Below, in pieces: positions 58,319-64,000 of a stretch of DNA of 64,000 nucleotides. The position numbers and the translations under genes are program-made. The notes under the pieces were generated by a model. The model did not search any database, was not told the DNA's origin, and was given only the letters and a program-made list of their open reading frames with translations. The stretch lies in contig NC_073696.1 in the NCBI RefSeq assembly GCF_029784165.1, positions 242,652,892 through 242,716,891 of the forward strand, in the 5' to 3' direction. Source of the DNA: Wyeomyia smithii. Its lineage: Eukaryota; Arthropoda; Insecta; Diptera; Culicidae. Each line of letters starts with the position of its first letter. The stretch's first letter is position 1.

Positions 58319-59262
58319 TGAATGTTGAAGAGAATATTTTTTCTTCTAAGGTAGAGTGGTACAAAGAAATAATCAAAATACAGACCCCGTTCGATTTTGG
58401 TAACACGCCAGAATATTTTCTGTTGCCAAAATCGAACCATGCCAAAAATGAACGGTTCTTTTTTCATGACTTCTTTGACTTTTTAAGTGGTCAAAGACGA
58501 CCTTAACTGTAGAAATGGCCACCAATGAACTAGTTTTAGTTCCAAGTCGTTTAAGGTGTCGCTTGATGAATTCGGGCTGACGACCTAGATACTTGATATT
58601 ACCACCCGAACCAAAATACCTCCCTTTTGGAAGATGTTGAGTTTAAATTGGTTAAAATAAATCAAGCAAACTACAAAAGTAAAACGAGCTCAAATCAAAC
58701 ATAGCTTTAAAATAAAAATATAAAATTATTGTAGTCCTACGTCAACTATGCGGTCCTGTCTTGGATACCACCCTCCTACTATTTTACTTACTTCAAAGGT
58801 TAAATCTGCTGACTGAAAAGGAAAGTATTTAAGCCCAAAAAATTTCATAGAAAACTACAGTGGCTTCCACACCGTCTGTATTCATCATGTGTGGCTTCAC
58901 TCTGTACTTTGTTACATAGATAATTTAATTAAAAAAGCACCACATGAGTTCAACATAAATGATTATTCGACGCATTCAAATGTGATAATATAGTTTTCTA
59001 ATGTTAATTGAAAAACCACAAACTTCAATCAAATTTAAACATTCAAAATGCTCATTTTAATTTTTTCAACTCATAACAAACGAAAAGCCGACAATAGGGG
59101 GTTTTAATTTGAAAAAATTACCTGCTTTTTCTTATACTTATCGATAACCGACATTTCAGTAGGCATTACGTAATTTGTCTTAGATCTCTACGAGTTTTCT
59201 TTTATTTCAAAATTGAAAAATTATATTTGTTTTAAATTTTCACTAACTGGCAAGTAGTGCAC

Positions 59263-59366
59263 AGAGTGACATTGCTGTTTCTGGCTTTTGGGGAAGATAA
59301 CCCTGATTGTAAGCAAAGTGACATTTCTGCGGCTGGCTTGTGGGAAATATAACCCTGGTTTGCGTG
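59263..59366 (+). repeat. Two diverged ~52-bp tandem units
   Basis: AGTGACATTGCTGTTTCTGG and AGTGACATTTCTGCGGCTGG begin 52 bp apart. Each is followed by CTT(T/G)TGGG and TAACCCTG. Confidence 0.7.
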
Positions 59367-62047
59367 TCATGACAGGGATGCCAGATGTGAAGACATAATA
59401 TTGAAAACATTTAAGCGCGTGTGAATAAGTGGAAGCTTAGTAGTCGGTTGATTAACCGCACTCGATTTAATGTGTCACTGGAAGTTTTGTAAACTTTCCA
59501 CGGAGACCGTGTTTACAGATTTCCTATGTATAAAGACATTGTTTTGTGGAGTGTGAAGATATTTGAAAAATGACATGGCCTCCCTGTGTCATATTTTCTT
59601 GACGGTGGGGTATGTCTTAAAACCACTTACAGTTGTTAAAATTCGAAATCGCTTTTTTCAATAGTTTTGCTGTTTAAATCAAGAAAAGTCAGTAGAATAT
59701 GTATTTCTTTTGACATTTCTTATCAAAAGAAAAAATAATATACATATACAAACCCCGGAAACACCCTATTAAGGTAGTTTTAATAAAAAGACGCGCGATC
59801 TGTATTTAGGTTTCCGGATATTACTCTGAAACAAAAAAGCTAAAATTCTTAAAATTGAACCGCTCAAAGGTCAGGAATATATAGACTAAAAGAATTAAAT
59901 TGGCTATAAAAGTGCTGTGAATGGTTACTACGACGGGCCAAGGTTAGACGCAATCTTATCGAAACGAAACGTCAATACAAAATGCTCTCAAAAGCATTAA
60001 TGACAAAGAGAGCACAGCCGATCTAATCACTCTTACTTTCGCCGTACTTAAGCGGCTTCACTCGTTTAGGATTGATTGAAAGCCAAGCTTTTGCCGTGTG
60101 TCTCCTGCCTGTTCGGGGCCATAACACAATCTCGACTTTCCATCACCAAACAATAACCAGTGCTTCTGGTTACGCCCCATTAATTTTATGCAAAATATCA
60201 ACGCAGCAGCACCAGTGAAAAGCGGTCAACTGCAGTTGCTGTTGCAGTTGACCCAGCGTCAACCTGTTGCACTAAAATTAGCATTCTAGCTCTAGAAGTG
60301 GAAGTGGAAAAGCGCGCTGACGCATTTCGTTGCAGTGGAATTTATGCCTAGCGGACAACGATTAATCAGTGGCCATGCCACTCCACTCGATCCAAAGCCG
60401 AGCCACGAAGTGATGGAAATGGCGTTCGTTGGTTAGCAATAGGTTACATGCGGTGACACATCTGCTGGGAAGTCGCGGCCGATATTGTATTCAAAATAGG
60501 CTATGCTACCTTACACACGATGGGTAACTTATGTGACACGATTAAAATAACACGCGCGTTGCACCATTTAATCGGCCGCCGTTGGTTTTTCATTCAGTTC
60601 TGATGTTCTAAGGTAGAGAAATAGTGTGTGAGAGAGAGAGAGAGGTTGTGGAACTCCGATGCGATGTTTGCGGATTCACGCTTCAGGTGACAAACGGAGA
60701 CTTGTAGGTGTGTAGTTGATCGTGCATTACTAGTTGTTTTTGAGCTAGAAATTGCGTTCGAGCAAGTCATGTTGGGATTAAACTACACCGCTTTGTTTTC
60801 CTGTGAACCGCTAGAGTATAGTAATTTAGAAAATTATTACCATGCGACAATCCGTCGCCATTGTCATACTTTGGATAAATTTCAGCAGAACTTTGAACTA
60901 CTTAGAACAAAATAAAACCACAGCGACAATGCTGTGTGTGTGACATATACTGATCGTGTCACATTTTTGATCGGCGCGATCTTTATATTTAGTTTAAATT
61001 TAAAGTCCTGTATAAAAGTTTTGTACTGAATAAAAAAACCTTCGAAAGATTAGTGACCGTGGATTAAGATTTAATGTCATGATAAGAACGGTAGTTGAGC
61101 TTGGTTATAATACCATTCATGTAGGAGTCAAATTTAGTACATATCCAGATTTTTCTGTAAAACCATGTTCCAGTAGTTTGTTCTGATATACTCCCTTCTC
61201 TCCCCAACCTTTGTGCACGGTGAACGGTAGTTGGAAAATCGCGGGAAAATAATTCACCCATCGTCAGCCGCCCTTTGCATGGTGGAACTGATGACATGAT
61301 GCTAGATTTTTTTCTATGCTTTGCATAATTTTTCTGTCCATAGTCTGTTTTTTTTTTTTGTTTGGTTTGTTGTTACCTGGTTTTTGGCTCGCCCGGTAGA
61401 TTTTTCCGCGTAGTTTAAACACTGATGATGACGAGCGTTCGGTGGTTAGTTGCGTTTTGCGTGCGTCACGGATTGGATGTTCTGTTGGATTACGGCGTCG
61501 GCTTTAGATAGTTCTAAAGTGGAACAGTTTGATGGTTACATGTGTTTTGGAGAAAGCGAAGAGAAAGTTAGCCAAATTTTGTGGGGTTTTTGAACGGTGT
61601 CACAACAGTTCGAGTGGCAAGTTGGGGCTGTTTCATTCGAGGCCAAAATTTGGCTGCCACATTTGAAGCGTCGGTTTTCGACTAGTGAAGGTGGCGATTG
61701 CTGGGACTGAGATAACATGAAGATTGTGTTTTCTGTGAGAAATTGTTATTATTAGAATAAATATAACGGTGAACATTTTTGCTTATTTTATGAGTGAAAA
61801 GGATATAGCATTTGGTAAGTTGTTGAGTATTTTGAAAGTTGTTTCCAAATGTATTGTGTGTGAGGCGTTGAGAACAACTCGTCATCAGTTTTATGAAAAA
61901 GCATTTATATGGCGACCCTGACGGAAAGAAAGTTTGTCTCCATATATCAACGGAATCGTTTCTACGGTTGTGTTACTCATAGTTCGTGAGAAATGATTCG
62001 ATTATTCTTAATAACAAAAATTTAATGCAAAAGTTGATTTATCCGTA
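59367..62047. other. Intergenic, no gene seen
   Basis: Includes a short (AG)n run at about 60630-60644. Otherwise no recognised gene, RNA or element. Confidence 0.45.
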
Positions 62048-62435
62048 CAGGTCGGACTCGATTATCCGGAACATTTTCATTTTTTCAATTTTTTCATTCC
62101 GGATAATCGAGTTTTCCGGATAATCAAATCACACAAAAAATACTGAAATTTTGCGATTAACGAACATAAAATAAATATTTCTTTTCTTTATTTTACTTGT
62201 ATGATGCAGTGGCGTAACCAGAAGTTACTTCTGAGGTGAAAGGGGGTAAAATCTCAAGAAGCAAAAAAAAAATTGGACATTGATAATTTTCACTTAATTC
62301 GAACATGTCCCAAACATGCCGGAAGTGACTTAAATGGTAATAAATATGCCTGAAGGGATGGTAAAGGCAAAATTTCGGAATGAAAATTGAAAACGGACAC
62401 CAAAAAAATAAAATTCCGGATAATCGAGTCTAAAA
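62048..62435. mobile_element. pogo/Tigger-like MITE
   Basis: The left end CAGGTCGGACTCGATTATCC and the right end TCCGGATAATCGAGTC share the inverted core GACTCGATTATCCGGA. TA lies on both sides (62046-62047 and 62436-62437), the target used by the Tc1/mariner/pogo superfamily. 388 bp, with extra internal copies of CCGGATAATC. No transposase. Confidence 0.65.
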
Positions 62436-64000
62436 TACGTTGGATTATATAAAAAATTCTACAGATATTCTGGTTTTAGAGTCAAAGTCAGCTATATTTT
62501 AGATGAATTTGGAATCTTCTTCGTTCACTTCGTTTTCTGAAAAGGTTCTTCAGACATGTTGAGAACCCTTTAAGAATTTCAGGTAAAATAGGATACATTT
62601 CTATTTTTTTGTTTTCTCTCGTTCGTATTTTTGTATATCTTTATCAATTATCATAAACTTTTTTGCAACTGTTTGAGTCACTTTTATTTAAACTGTGAGC
62701 TAAATTTATAATCAGTCATGGACTTTATACATTTACTTTTGGCTAAATATAGAATAAATTTGTGCTTTGCCCATTAAGGCTGAATTTGAATCATTTTCTT
62801 TTTGGCTTTTTTCTCTGTTTTAATTACTTTTTTAATTTTGAGATCATTATCTTTTTTTTCTGGATTCCAGGAGCGTTTTTTATGTACTAGTTTTTTTTCC
62901 AAGATATTTTTGTATATTTTAGGATGAGTTTTTGTTTTCTTTGGAGCCTTTTTTCCTTTTATATCTAAGAAGCATTTTTCAGTTTCGATTATGTTCTATT
63001 TTTAGTCAGCAGTTTTTATGCATTCTGAATTAAATATGATATAGGTTTTTTTTTGAGTTTGATATTTTTTCTGGTAAATAGTTGCTTTTAGATACTAATT
63101 TGTGATCAATTTCTTAGTTATTTTTTTGTTTTAGGAGTTTTTTTTTGCTGTTTCGAATGCTTTTTTTTCAATCTGGAACTAATTTCTGTGCTCTTTCCGC
63201 TGTTTTTTTGCGTTCGTAAGTTTTTGAAGTGGCTCAAGTTATTTCAGGGTACATTTTTGATTCTTTTACACTACACTTTTATTCCACTTCACTTTTCAAT
63301 TCTATCACTCAAAAAGATAGAATTAAAAAGTGAAGTGAAATAAAAGTGTAATGTAAAAGTGTGTAGATTCTGTCAACAACTCATGTAAGAATTAATGCAT
63401 TTTTGATTATTTTACTCCTGGGTTTTCTAGTTTTTAGGAGCGCTCCAATTAAATTAAAATTGTTCTGTTCTTTTGAACACCTTTTAATATTGTCAGCAAA
63501 ACTTGAAACCATGCACTTATTTTTTTTCGTAAATGCTTCAGACTGGTTCTAGTCGAATGCGGAATTATTCTGGTTTCTCAAGTTAAAGTTCAAAATGCAT
63601 TTGAAAAATTCGGTTAATGAAAATCGGCTTCCATTTGTGAATGATTTGTAAATTCTATTGATCTGTTTTTATTATGGACTAAAATTATAACTTTTTTCTT
63701 GTTTGGAATAGGCTCGAACCATTTCGAGGAAATTTTATAACTCCTTTTAGTTTTCATTTTTTTCTCACGTTTTTAGATTTTAGTTATTTTTCCTTAACAT
63801 GTCTTTAGTCACTGAAAGCTATATTCAAGATTATTTTTCTTCCGACTTCCTCTGGATTTTACATAATTTATGGATGCTGCCTTATGGCTGTTCTGGTCTT
63901 AGCGGTTTTCGATCTGAATTTATTATTGTTACTTTGCTGACATTTTTATGCCTAATCACTGAATAAAGCACAGAACCAAACGTTTTTAAATTTTTCTCTG
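62436..64000. other. T-rich end region, no gene seen
   Basis: Apart from the hairpin, long T-runs dominate the plus strand. No open frame of note. Confidence 0.5.
63263..63359. repeat. 44-bp near-perfect inverted repeat with 9-nt loop
   Basis: Arms 63263-63306 and 63316-63359. Three mismatches in 44 pairs, all C in the left arm against A in the right arm on the plus strand, which become G-U pairs in a minus-strand RNA. Confidence 0.9.

Noticed and set aside
58195..58506. Open frames over the fold-back region
   Set aside because: They cover inverted-repeat arms and have no family resemblance.
1..64000. CRISPR arrays, operons, bacterial promoters, rRNA and tRNA genes
   Set aside because: The window is eukaryotic. 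No repeat-spacer array and no complete tRNA cloverleaf were seen; tRNA-like boxes belong to SINEs.

Overview
The window is a piece of an insect nuclear genome. It is most likely a culicine mosquito of the Aedes type. That is an inference from the gene families, the very large intron, and the dense mix of RTE-like LINEs, a Jockey/Juan-like LINE, Ty1/copia remnants, tRNA-derived SINEs and MITEs. The genes have GT-AG introns, no operons, and only three clear host genes in 64 kb.

Region by region. 1-19.2 kb, plus strand: the 3' part of a DENND4/Crag gene (Rab guanine-nucleotide exchange factor). Two exons lie at the left edge, then a ~13.6 kb intron full of transposon wreckage, then eight exons from 14.1 to 19.2 kb. 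The intron holds a broken copia element, an RTE LINE, two SINEs and a degenerate tandem array. 19.2-32.3 kb: no host gene recognised. It holds an RTE fragment and a four-layer transposon nest: an old LINE split by a ~0.7 kb hAT-like element, split by an RTE LINE, split by a nearly intact 4.4 kb Jockey-clade LINE. The target-site duplications of the three insertions can each be read. 32.3-33.6 kb, minus strand: a complete three-exon MAP kinase kinase of the Dsor1/MEK type. 34.3-38 kb: a mariner-like end, a decayed multi-exon gene that looks like a transposase of unnamed family, and a fold-back/tandem repeat. 40.7-45.0 kb, plus strand: a complete five-exon gene for the large subunit of chromatin assembly factor 1 (Caf1-180/CHAF1A). 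45-64 kb: no convincing host gene. It contains RTE fragments, two SINE copies (one cut by a MITE exactly between its A and B boxes), a ~0.55 kb direct duplication, fold-back elements, a pogo-like MITE, an almost perfect 44-bp hairpin and a T-rich tail.

The three host genes work in separate processes: Rab activation in polarised secretion, Ras/ERK signalling, and replication-coupled nucleosome assembly. Dsor1 and Caf1-180 are divergently arranged about 7 kb apart. The transposon layers give a relative history of insertions. The least recognised component is the transposase-like gene at 35-37.4 kb.
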